Assembly (NCBI GenBank): GCA_019246455.1
Contig: JAFAQJ010000233.1
Coordinates: 1-7,578, forward strand
Reading direction: 5' to 3'
From: Pseudolabrys sp.
GTDB lineage: Bacteria > Pseudomonadota > Alphaproteobacteria > Rhizobiales > Xanthobacteraceae
Length of the DNA: 7,578 nucleotides
Shown here: positions 1 through 5,336 of the stretch, piece after piece
How positions within the stretch are numbered: the first letter of the stretch is position 1
How the letters are laid out: the number at the start of each line of letters is the position of its first letter
Notes under the pieces: model-generated
Seen by the model: the letters and a program-made list of their open reading frames with translations, nothing else
The model's database searches: none
What the model was told of the DNA's origin: nothing
Program-made: the position numbers and the translations under genes

Positions 1-99
1 TACGCGACGTGGCACACTTTCGAAAACCGGCTGATGGCCTATCTCGACCGAGTCGCCCGCTACGCGTATCGCGTCAGCGTGCCGGCCGCGAACACGTAA
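1..99 (+). CDS. Possible C-terminal end of an unidentified protein (partial, starts outside window)
   Basis: Frame 1 is open from the first base and stops at TAA (97-99), giving 32 residues with a protein-like mix of aromatic and charged residues (near its start: TWHTFENRLMAYLDRVARYA). Over the first 60 bases, which overlap no other gene, about 80% of third positions are G or C while second positions are AT-rich, the pattern of real genes here. The last 40 bases overlap the end of the convergent phosphatase gene, where the two frames share third positions and so give no independent evidence. I do not recognise the family. The opposite strand is also open here, so this could be chance; a sequence extending further left would settle it. 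Confidence 0.4.
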   Translation, partial: YATWHTFENRLMAYLDRVARYAYRVSVPAANT

Positions 100-653
100 A
101 CGACGCCCTGCGCGATATCGATCAGCGGCGCTGCTGCTGGGTGGGCCAGACCGAGATGGGCCATCAGCCCACGGGCTGTGCCGCCATGCGCCGTCACTAC
201 CGCGTCCTTTGTCAGAGTGCGGTACCAAGCCCCCATACGCGCCGCGACCGCCTCGTAACTCTCGCCGCCCGGCGCAACGAACCGCCATTTGTCGTGCTCG
301 CGCATCGCTACGCGCTGCGGATCGCGCGAACGCAATTGCGCGATGGTAAATCCTTCCCAGTCGCCGAACGAAATCTCCGAGAGCTGCGGGTCCACGCGCG
401 CACCCTCACCCGGCAAATCGAGTCCAGCCCGCACCAACCGCATCGTTTCGGCGGCACGGCCGAGCGGGCTGGTGACGTAGTCGAGGTCGGTACGGATGAC
501 CCCCTCGCGAGCGAACAGATCGCGCAGCACCCCGCCGCAGTGGATTGCTTGACCCCGGCCTTTGGCGTTAAGCGGAACGTCGTGGCGGCCCTGCAGCCGG
601 CCTTCGACGTTCCAGTCGGTTTCACCGTGCCGGATGTAATAAATCGTCGGCAT
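60..653 (-). CDS. Histidine phosphatase family protein (phosphoglycerate mutase-like)
   Basis: This 197-residue protein is a single-domain member of the histidine phosphatase (branch 1) superfamily. It starts with the signature IRHGETDWN (residues 7-15), in which R8 and H9 would be the phosphate-binding arginine and the phosphorylated histidine. The second conserved arginine is in TSPLGRAAET (R66), the likely proton-donor acid is E93 in LSEISFGDWEG, and the second histidine is H156 in TAHGGTAR. All catalytic positions are therefore present and the enzyme should be active. The length suits the small phosphatase/cobalamin-phosphatase/PhoE-like group rather than dimeric glycolytic mutase, which is usually about 230-250 residues. 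It starts 17 bp after the fabI stop and is probably cotranscribed with fabI; there is no strong ribosome-binding site. The physiological substrate cannot be read from the sequence. A cytosolic role is inferred from the lack of a signal peptide. Confidence 0.9.
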   Translation of the reverse strand: MPTIYYIRHGETDWNVEGRLQGRHDVPLNAKGRGQAIHCGGVLRDLFAREGVIRTDLDYVTSPLGRAAETMRLVRAGLDLPGEGARVDPQLSEISFGDWEGFTIAQLRSRDPQRVAMREHDKWRFVAPGGESYEAVAARMGAWYRTLTKDAVVTAHGGTARGLMAHLGLAHPAAAPLIDIAQGVVYVFAAGTLTRYA

Positions 654-670
654 CGTCCGATAGCCGGCGC

Positions 671-1495
671 TCAGTCGCCGTCGCGATCGAGCCCGATATC
701 GGGCGCGTCCGGATGCTTCATGCCGATGATGTTGTAGCCAGCATCGACGTGCTGGATTTCGCCGGTCACTCCGCGTGACATGTCGCTCAGCATGTAGACG
801 GCCGTCGCACCGACTTCCTCGATCGTGACGCTGCGGCGTAGCGGAGCGTTAAAGTCGTTCCATTTCAGCATGTAGCGAAAATCGCCAATGCCGGATGCCG
901 CGAGCGTCTTGATCGGCCCAGCCGAGATCGCATTGACGCGGATGTTCTTCACGCCGAGATCGGCTGCGAGATAGCGCACCGACGCTTCAAGCGCCGCTTT
1001 GGCGATGCCCATCACGTTGTAATGCGGAATCCATTTCTCCGCGCCGTAATAGCTCAGCGTCAGGATCGCGCCGCCGTTTGGCATCATCTTTTCGGCGCGC
1101 TGCACCAGCGCCGTGAGCGAATAGACGCTCACCTGCATGGTCTTGGTGAAATTGTCTTCGGTTGTTTCGACGAAGCGGCCGTTGAGTTGCTCTTTGCCGG
1201 CAAATGCGACGGCGTGAACGAGGAAATCGATCGAGCCCCAAGCCTTGCGCACAGCCTCGAACGCAGCGTCGATTGTAGCCGGCTCGGTGACGTCGAGATG
1301 GCCGGCGACCATCGCGCCGATTTCCTTGGCCAGCGGCTCGACCCGCCGCTTGATCGCGTCGCCTTGATAGGTCAGGGCCAGTTCGGCGCCATGTTGGCGG
1401 CATGCCTTAGCGATGCCCCACGCAATCGAGCGGTTGTTGGCAACTCCGACGATCAACCCGCGCTTGCCGTGCAACAGGCCTGAGGCTTCCGGCAT
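671..1495 (-). CDS. fabI: Enoyl-[acyl-carrier-protein] reductase (NADH), FabI
   Basis: FabI reduces trans-2-enoyl-ACP to acyl-ACP, the last step of each fatty-acid elongation cycle, in the cytosol. The 274-residue protein has the atypical SDR nucleotide-binding start of FabI (GVANNRSIAWGIAK, residues 17-30) in place of TGxxxGxG, and the FabI catalytic arrangement Tyr-x6-Lys at Y159 and K166, with the second conserved tyrosine at Y149 in LSYYGAEKW. The substrate-loop region SAGPIKTLAASGIGDF (191-206) and the tail HVDAGYNIIGMKHPDAPDI are typical, and I associate this longer tail with rhizobial FabI. Position 97 (HAVAF) is alanine where E. coli FabI has Gly93, a site of triclosan-resistance changes. 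S. aureus FabI naturally has Ala there, so this is not evidence of resistance. The ATG at 1495 follows GGGGAAG about 7 bases upstream. It probably leads an operon with the phosphatase gene. Confidence 0.95.
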   Translation of the reverse strand: MPEASGLLHGKRGLIVGVANNRSIAWGIAKACRQHGAELALTYQGDAIKRRVEPLAKEIGAMVAGHLDVTEPATIDAAFEAVRKAWGSIDFLVHAVAFAGKEQLNGRFVETTEDNFTKTMQVSVYSLTALVQRAEKMMPNGGAILTLSYYGAEKWIPHYNVMGIAKAALEASVRYLAADLGVKNIRVNAISAGPIKTLAASGIGDFRYMLKWNDFNAPLRRSVTIEEVGATAVYMLSDMSRGVTGEIQHVDAGYNIIGMKHPDAPDIGLDRDGD

Positions 1496-1524
1496 TAACT
1501 TTCTTCCCCGTCAGATACTGATTT

Positions 1525-1539
1525 CCCTATGGCATAGGG
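1525..1539. repeat. Perfect 6-bp-arm palindrome upstream of fabI
   Basis: CCCTAT, a GGC spacer and ATAGGG form a perfect dyad centred 37 bases upstream of the fabI start codon. The size and position would suit a repressor or activator operator over the fabI promoter, but no regulator can be named from it. A 6-bp dyad can also arise by chance. Confidence 0.4.
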
Positions 1540-1584
1540 TCCGCAAGCCAGCAAACGCATGGCGCGGCGCGCTTGTGGACCGCT

Positions 1585-1601
1585 GAAAACGCGGGGTTTT
1601 C
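1585..1601. repeat. Inverted repeat GAAAAC-n5-GTTTTC in the fabI/sigma intergenic region
   Basis: GAAAAC (1585-1590) and GTTTTC (1596-1601) are perfect inverted copies around GCGGG, extendable by a G-T wobble and one C-G pair. It lies about 90 bp from fabI and about 100 bp from the sigma gene, near the middle of the divergent region, so it could be an operator for either side. There is no following T-run, so it does not look like an intrinsic terminator. Confidence 0.35.
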
Positions 1602-1702
1602 GGGAATAGGCATGCGGCTTTGGTGTTTGCTTTGACGAAGGCGCGCGAACATGGCTGATCGCGGCGTGACGCGCTGTTTCACGGTGCAAGGACCGATCGG
1701 AC

Positions 1703-2200
1703 ATGGCCGTTGCAGGCTTCCGGAAAGATGTCGAGGCGACCATCCCGGCTTTGCGCCGTTATGCGCGGGCGCTGACCCGTAATGGCGACGTGGCTGACGA
1801 CTTGGTCCAGGACACCCTGGTGCGGGCGCTGCGTTCCGAGCATCTGTTTCACGGCGGCGATATTCGAAGCTGGCTCTACACGATTTTGACCAACCTCAAC
1901 CGAAACCGGCTGCGATCGCTGGCGCGCCGTCCGGTGCTGTCGCCGATCGAGGACAATGACGCGCCCGACCTCGCCGGACCGGAAGCCGGCGGCCGCGATA
2001 TTGAGCGCGCGCTCGCCACATTGGTCGAAGACCAGCGCTCGGCGCTGCTCCTTGTCGTGCTCGAAGGGCTCTCCTATCGCGAGGTAGCGGAAATTCAAGG
2101 CGTTCCGATCGGCACCGTGATGTCGCGTCTTGCGCGTGCACGCGTCCAGATCAAATCCTTTCTCGACGGCGAGCGCCCGGCGTTACGCCGCGTGAAATAA
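1703..2200 (+). CDS. ECF-family (group IV) RNA polymerase sigma factor
   Basis: This 165-residue protein has the two-domain layout of extracytoplasmic-function sigma factors. Sigma region 2 covers about residues 12-75 and includes DDLVQDTLVRAL (32-43), the core-binding and -10 recognition segment, and SWLYTILTNLNRNRLR (56-71). A linker with several prolines and acidic residues follows. Sigma region 4 (about 100-152) ends in a helix-turn-helix, GLSYREVAEIQGVPIGTVMSRLARAR split over 122-147, which would read the -35 element. It should direct RNA polymerase to a small stress regulon and probably to its own promoter. The ATG at 1703 follows AAGGA by 10 bases. The next gene, 13 bp downstream, encodes a one-pass membrane protein that is the likely anti-sigma factor. 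The ECF subgroup and inducing signal cannot be told from sequence reading alone. Confidence 0.92.
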   Translation: MAVAGFRKDVEATIPALRRYARALTRNGDVADDLVQDTLVRALRSEHLFHGGDIRSWLYTILTNLNRNRLRSLARRPVLSPIEDNDAPDLAGPEAGGRDIERALATLVEDQRSALLLVVLEGLSYREVAEIQGVPIGTVMSRLARARVQIKSFLDGERPALRRVK

Positions 2201-2213
2201 CCAAGGTGAAGCT

Positions 2214-2996
2214 ATGACTGATCTCAACACACCCATCACCGACGACGAGCTGCACGCTTACGTCGACGGAGAATTGCCGGCGGACCGGCAGGGGGCGGTG
2301 CTCGAGTGGCTCGCCGCGAATCCGGAAGCGGCGGCGCAGGTCGCCGGCTGGCGTGCGCAGGCCGAAGCGATCCGTGCCCGGTATGGCGCGGTCGCCAGCG
2401 AGCCGGTGCCGCCGCGCTTTAAGATCGAGACATTGAGCCGGCGCGGCCGCTCCTGGACCGCCATCGCAGCAGCTGCGGCGGTCGCAGCCTTCATGGTCGG
2501 CAGCGTGTCAGGCTGGGTGGCGCGTGGCGCGTCCGCCGCGAACCCGAACGGGCTCGAACTCCTCACCAGCGACGCGCTCGACGCCTACAAACTCTACGTC
2601 GTCGAAGTCCGGCATCCGGTCGAGGTGCCCGGCGACGAACGCGCGCACATGACGCAATGGCTATCGAAGCGCCTGGGCGCCGATCTCAAGATTCCAGAAT
2701 TGCAGGATATCGGCCTGAAGCTGGTCGGTGGCCGGCTGCTGCCGGGTGCGACCGGCGCCGCCGCCTTCTACATGTACGAGACGGCCTCGGGCGAACGCTT
2801 CACGATCTACTGCGCCAAGGCCGGCGAGCCGGATTCGGCGCTGCACTATAAGGGCGCCGAAGGCACCGCGGCGTTCTACTTCGTCGACAAAGACATCGCC
2901 TATGTCGTCAGCGGCCCGGCCAATCGTGATCGGCTCGAGAAGGTGACGCAGGAGATCTACGCGCAAGTGGAAAAGGCAGGCCAACGCAAGTCTTGA
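2214..2996 (+). CDS. Transmembrane anti-sigma factor (partner of the upstream ECF sigma)
   Basis: The 260-residue protein has a short cytoplasmic N-terminus with the anti-sigma signature DDELHAYVDGELPADR (residues 10-25), then one hydrophobic helix (about 81-104, WTAIAAAAAVAAFMVGSVSG), then about 155 residues predicted to lie in the periplasm. This is the standard layout of membrane anti-sigma factors that hold an ECF sigma inactive until an envelope signal releases it. The N-terminal domain has H14 but no CxxC, so it is not a zinc-binding (ZAS/RsrA-type) domain. The periplasmic part has a repeated-looking GAAAFYMYE / GTAAFYFVD pattern (181-189 and 217-225) and a single cysteine, C200. A strong ribosome-binding site, AAGGTGA, ends 4 bases before the ATG. 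The gap to the sigma gene is 13 bp, so they are almost surely cotranscribed. The signal is unknown. Confidence 0.88.
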   Translation: MTDLNTPITDDELHAYVDGELPADRQGAVLEWLAANPEAAAQVAGWRAQAEAIRARYGAVASEPVPPRFKIETLSRRGRSWTAIAAAAAVAAFMVGSVSGWVARGASAANPNGLELLTSDALDAYKLYVVEVRHPVEVPGDERAHMTQWLSKRLGADLKIPELQDIGLKLVGGRLLPGATGAAAFYMYETASGERFTIYCAKAGEPDSALHYKGAEGTAAFYFVDKDIAYVVSGPANRDRLEKVTQEIYAQVEKAGQRKS

Positions 2997-3026
2997 ATTC
3001 AAGTCTTGAGGATCAGTCCAGATCCT
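2987..3026. repeat. Palindromic convergent junction between the anti-sigma and DnaJ-like genes
   Basis: CAAGTCTTGA occurs twice (2987-2996 and 3000-3009) with ATT between. Each copy is itself nearly palindromic, and together they give a 22-bp inverted repeat (2987-3008) with one mismatched pair, centred on the perfect 12-bp palindrome CTTGAATTCAAG (2992-3003). Next to it, AGGATC and GATCCT (3009-3014 and 3021-3026) flank a 6-base loop. The first copy contains the anti-sigma TGA stop, and the second hairpin covers the DnaJ-like gene's stop. No T-run follows on either strand, so it is a structured transcript end of uncertain function, possibly a bidirectional stop or mRNA-end stabiliser. Confidence 0.6.
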
Positions 3027-4005
3027 TGCGCGGGTCGTAAGGCTTGCTCTCACGCCATTGGCGCATGAGCTCTTTCAGCTCGGTGTCGCTGCCCTCCGGC
3101 AGTACGATGCGCACCGTGGCGAGCAGATCGCCAGCGCCGCTTTTTCCACGCAGGCCCTTGCCCTTGAGACGGAAGGTGCGTCCGGCATTGGTGTCGGCCG
3201 GGATCGCTAGCTCGACCGCGCCGTCCAGCGTCGGCACGCGCACCTTCCCGCCGAGCACCGCCTCATAGAGCGTCACCGGCAGTTCAAGCCGCAAATCGGA
3301 ACCATCCACCGTGAAGACTTTATGCGGCGCGACTTGCACCGTGATCAGCGCGTCGCCCGCCTCGCCACCTCCGCCTGACGGCCAACCTTGGCCCTTGAGG
3401 CGGATCGTCTGCCCGCTGGTGAGCCCGGCTGGAATCTTGACCTCGACGTCTTTGCCGGTCGGCAGATGGACGCGCGCTTTGTCTCCCTTCACCGCCTCTT
3501 CGAGCGTGACAGTGAGCTCAGCGTGCAGGTCGCGACCCGCCGCCGGTTGAGCGAAATCCTCCGGCTCGAACTGGGTGCCGAAGCCGCCGCGCGGCGCCGC
3601 GCGGCCGCCGAACATGCCGCGGAGCAAATCCTCAAATCCAGTCCCGCCGAAACCGCCGCCGCGTGGACCGCCGCCACCTGAACGCTGAAAGCCGTCCGGT
3701 CCCCAGCTGAAGCTTTCAAAGCCGCCCTGCTGACCGAAGCCGCTGGCGCCTGGATGCGCTCCGGCGAAACCCTGGAAGCGCGGCTTGCCCTCCGCGTCGA
3801 TCTCGCCGCGGTCGAAGGCCTTTCGCTTTTCTTCATCCCCGAGGATTTCGTAAGCAGCATTGAGCTCGGCGAAACGCGACGCCGCTTTCGGATCGGACTT
3901 GTTGGCGTCGGGGTGCAGTTTCTTGGCCAAACGCCGGAAAGCGCTCTTGATGTCGCTCTCGCTCGCACCCTTCGATACCCCCAGAACCTGATAGGGGTCA
4001 CGCAT
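3013..4005 (-). CDS. DnaJ-family co-chaperone, type II (CbpA-like, no zinc finger)
   Basis: The 330-residue protein is an Hsp40 co-chaperone that would deliver clients to DnaK and stimulate its ATPase in the cytosol. The J domain occupies about residues 2-66 with the essential HPD motif at 31-33. A Gly/Phe-rich linker follows (about 78-148, with several GGFG/GGGFGG stretches), then two beta-rich C-terminal substrate-binding domains (about 160-235 and 238-308) with characteristic [17 protein letters not shown] and [17 protein letters not shown] segments. There are no CxxCxGxG repeats, so it is CbpA-like rather than canonical DnaJ. I chose ATG at 4005, which begins [10 protein letters not shown] as in relatives, over an upstream in-frame TTG at 4011; GGAG lies 9 bases before the ATG. 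The gene is convergent with the anti-sigma gene, and a heat-shock-like promoter may lie at 4060-4089. Confidence 0.92.
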   Translation of the reverse strand: MRDPYQVLGVSKGASESDIKSAFRRLAKKLHPDANKSDPKAASRFAELNAAYEILGDEEKRKAFDRGEIDAEGKPRFQGFAGAHPGASGFGQQGGFESFSWGPDGFQRSGGGGPRGGGFGGTGFEDLLRGMFGGRAAPRGGFGTQFEPEDFAQPAAGRDLHAELTVTLEEAVKGDKARVHLPTGKDVEVKIPAGLTSGQTIRLKGQGWPSGGGGEAGDALITVQVAPHKVFTVDGSDLRLELPVTLYEAVLGGKVRVPTLDGAVELAIPADTNAGRTFRLKGKGLRGKSGAGDLLATVRIVLPEGSDTELKELMRQWRESKPYDPRKDLD

Positions 4006-4059
4006 CCTCAAAGTCTCCGGTATTTCCCCAGCCGCCAGGCAAAGGCGACTCTGTGGTCA

Positions 4060-4089
4060 TAATGTGGGGACGAACGAGTTCCGTTGCAA
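4060..4089 (-). promoter_or_regulatory. Candidate heat-shock (RpoH-like) promoter for the DnaJ-like gene
   Basis: On the minus strand TTGCAA (4089-4084) is followed after 14 bases by CCCCACATTA (4069-4060). This resembles the RpoH pattern of CTTGAAA-like -35 and CCCCATnTA-like -10 boxes. Transcription would start roughly 45-50 bases before the ATG. The -35 part is an imperfect match and lies within the 10-bp palindrome CGTTGCAACG (4082-4091). Heat-shock control would suit a DnaJ-family gene, but this is inference from a pattern match by eye. Confidence 0.3.
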
Positions 4090-4110
4090 CGAAGCTGTTG
4101 CGCCGGCCTA

Positions 4111-4137
4111 GATCAAGACCGCGTCCACGGCTTGATC
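4111..4137 (-). terminator. Hairpin over the 3' end of the lipoprotein gene (terminator-like, no U-tract)
   Basis: GATCAAG (4111-4117) and CTTGATC (4131-4137) pair perfectly. After one bulged A, CCG and CGG extend the stem to 10 pairs around a 6-base loop. The structure covers the stop codon (4113-4115) and the last codons of the lipoprotein gene. No T-rich tract follows on the minus strand, so it may be a weak or Rho-assisted terminator, or an mRNA-end structure separating this gene from the DnaJ-like gene. Confidence 0.35.
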
Positions 4138-4607
4138 GAACGGACCTCCCACTTGCCCTGCCCGGCCCGACAGGCTTCGCCACGCATCCAGGATTCCGAA
4201 TGGCCGTTGATGTAGCTCGCCAGGAAATCGCGGCAGGTGGAGCCGTCTTGATTGTAGGCATTGGCGATCGGCGTAACGGTACCACGCGCGCCGCTTTCGG
4301 GATTTTCCCAGGGCAGGCTGACGTCCTTGGCATCACGGCTGAGCGCTTCGTGGATGGCAGCGCGAGTAAACACAAGGTCACGCTCCGGCGGCATCGCGAC
4401 AGCCTGCGCCTTGGCATTGCCAACCGAGCCGGTGACCTCGCCGCGATCGGGCTTGTCGGCCTTGCCGCCGAGCGCGTCGAGGGTGTCGAGTGACAGACTG
4501 CAACCGCCGCAGGCCAAGCCCAGGACAAGCGGCACCGCCATCGCTCCGGCACGCCATAGGCGAACGACTTCGGTTCCCCTATATAGGTTCCGCAGATCCT
4601 GATTCAT
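4113..4607 (-). CDS. Small surface lipoprotein, RT0821/Lpp0805 (17-kDa surface antigen-like) family
   Basis: The predicted 164-residue protein has a basic N-terminus, a hydrophobic stretch (about 22-33) and a cysteine-containing cleavage region, [10 protein letters not shown], around residues 31-40. This fits a lipoprotein signal peptide, with C36 the likelier lipidated cysteine and C33 an alternative. After a disordered linker, the conserved part begins near residue 98 ([16 protein letters not shown]) and continues with TCRDFLASY and a C-terminal [12 protein letters not shown]125 and C146 could form a disulfide. These motifs match my memory of the 17-kDa-antigen-type domain found in alphaproteobacterial envelope lipoproteins; the molecular function is unknown. 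I chose ATG at 4607 because the frame upstream runs antisense into pdxH and the next in-frame ATG (residue 23) would remove the basic n-region. It diverges from pdxH with only 34 bp between starts. Confidence 0.78.
   Translation of the reverse strand: MNQDLRNLYRGTEVVRLWRAGAMAVPLVLGLACGGCSLSLDTLDALGGKADKPDRGEVTGSVGNAKAQAVAMPPERDLVFTRAAIHEALSRDAKDVSLPWENPESGARGTVTPIANAYNQDGSTCRDFLASYINGHSESWMRGEACRAGQGKWEVRSIKPWTRS
4578..4587. promoter_or_regulatory. AT-rich palindrome CCTATATAGG, possible -10 region for pdxH
   Basis: A perfect 10-bp palindrome containing TATATA sits inside the first codons of the lipoprotein gene, about 55 bases upstream of the pdxH ATG at 4642. It is a conspicuous AT-rich patch in GC-rich sequence and the only -10-like element near pdxH. 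No convincing -35 lies 16-18 bases upstream on the plus strand, so the promoter assignment is weak. Confidence 0.25.
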
Positions 4608-4641
4608 GGAACCGCCCCGTCCCCGTCTTGGCGTTTCGCAG

Positions 4642-5283
4642 ATGTCCGATACAAAGCGCATTGAACACCCGACTTGGTTAACGAGTGGTGATTTCACAGA
4701 AGCCGACGAGCCTTTCGAGCTTTTCGAGCACTGGATAAAGGATGCGATCGACGCGGAACCGCGCGATCCAACCGCCATGACGCTGGCCACAATCGGCGAC
4801 GATGGAACACCGAACGCCCGCGTCGTGCTGCTCAAGGGCCGCGACGAGAAGGGCTTCGTGTTCTACACGAATATGGAGAGTCAAAAAGGGCGAGAGCTGG
4901 ATGCCGGCAAGGCCGCGGCGCTCGTCTTTTACTGGAAATCGCTCAATCGGCAGATTCGCATTCGCGGCACCGTCGAGCGCGTCACGCCGCAAGAGGCTGA
5001 CGCCTATTTCGCGACGCGCCCGAAAGGCGCGCAGATCGGCGCTTGGGCCAGCCAGCAGTCGCGGCCGCTCGAAAGCCGCGCGCTGTTCGAGAAAGCGGTC
5101 GCCGGCTACACCGATAAATACGCCGAGAGCGATGTGCCGCGCCCACCGCATTGGATCGGCTATCGCGTTGTCCCGATGAAGATCGAATTCTGGCACGACC
5201 GGCCGTTTCGCCTGCACGACCGCATCGAATTCGAGCGCGCCAAATTCGGTGGCGCGTGGGTCAAGACGCGGATGTATCCGTGA
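4642..5283 (+). CDS. pdxH: Pyridoxamine 5'-phosphate oxidase, PdxH
   Basis: PdxH is the FMN-dependent cytosolic oxidase that converts pyridoxine or pyridoxamine 5'-phosphate to pyridoxal 5'-phosphate, the active form of vitamin B6. The 213-residue length is typical. FMN-binding features are RVVLLKG (60-66), [12 protein letters not shown] (75-86) and [12 protein letters not shown] (103-114). Substrate-binding features are [16 protein letters not shown] (122-137), matching E. coli Tyr129 and Arg133 at Y122 and R126, and the C-terminal signature [12 protein letters not shown] (183-194), with R190 and H192 matching E. coli Arg197 and His199. E. coli Ser137 is alanine here (A130), which I believe is common in alphaproteobacterial PdxH. 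I chose ATG 4642 (MSDTK...), matching relatives' N-termini, over an in-frame ATG at 4606 that overlaps the start of the divergent lipoprotein gene. No strong ribosome-binding site is visible. Confidence 0.95.
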   Translation: MSDTKRIEHPTWLTSGDFTEADEPFELFEHWIKDAIDAEPRDPTAMTLATIGDDGTPNARVVLLKGRDEKGFVFYTNMESQKGRELDAGKAAALVFYWKSLNRQIRIRGTVERVTPQEADAYFATRPKGAQIGAWASQQSRPLESRALFEKAVAGYTDKYAESDVPRPPHWIGYRVVPMKIEFWHDRPFRLHDRIEFERAKFGGAWVKTRMYP

Positions 5284-5290
5284 GCTAGTG

Positions 5291-5327
5291 TGGAACGTCG
5301 TCATCCACATCGATCAGATACGTTCCA
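5291..5327 (+). repeat. Inverted repeat TGGAACGT / ACGTTCCA between pdxH and the SDR gene
   Basis: Two perfect 8-bp inverted arms (5291-5298 and 5320-5327) are separated by 21 bases and fill most of the 53-bp gap. The second arm abuts the weak ribosome-binding site AAAGAG (5327-5332) of the SDR gene. It could be a protein operator or an mRNA hairpin that modulates SDR translation. There is no T-run, so it is not an obvious terminator. GGAAC...CGTT echoes the alphaproteobacterial EcfG stress promoter, but the 24-base spacing is far too long. Confidence 0.5.
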
Positions 5328-5336
5328 AAGAGCACA

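Larger units (their letters stand above)
1496..1702. promoter_or_regulatory. Divergent intergenic region between fabI and the ECF sigma factor gene
   Basis: These 207 bases must hold the promoters for both fabI (leftward) and the sigma/anti-sigma operon (rightward). Base composition is less GC-biased than in the flanking genes. Two palindromes are described separately (1525-1539 and 1585-1601). AAGGA at 1688-1692 is the likely ribosome-binding site of the sigma gene. I cannot place a -35/-10 pair with confidence. GCGAAC (1645-1650) followed by CGTGAC (1665-1670) resembles an ECF-type promoter, but its 14-base spacer is shorter than the usual 16-17. A minus-strand reading frame across the region ending in TAATG at fabI has weak third-position bias and is probably not a gene. 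Confidence 0.5.

Noticed and set aside
9..737. A 242-codon plus-strand open frame antisense to the histidine phosphatase gene and the end of fabI
   Set aside because: It is antisense to two genes with clear catalytic motifs, its translation is arginine/proline-rich with no recognisable motif, and long antisense frames are expected at this GC content.
1195..1215. Alanine at FabI position 97 (E. coli Gly93) as a triclosan-resistance mutation
   Set aside because: Alanine occurs naturally at this position in triclosan-sensitive FabI such as that of S. aureus, so it is not diagnostic.
1645..1670. GCGAAC-n14-CGTGAC as an autoregulatory ECF promoter for the sigma gene
   Set aside because: The spacer is 14 bases where ECF promoters usually have 16-17, and the motif match is partial; kept only as a note in the intergenic entry.
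1495..1743. An 82-codon minus-strand frame ending in TAATG at the fabI start, suggestive of translational coupling
   Set aside because: Third-position GC bias is much weaker than in neighbouring genes, the frame overlaps the sigma gene start, the composition is basic and low in structure, and the overlap with fabI can arise by chance.
5292..5324. GGAAC...CGTT as an EcfG general-stress promoter before the SDR gene
   Set aside because: The spacing is 24 bases rather than 16-17. The similarity is explained by the two arms of the inverted repeat.
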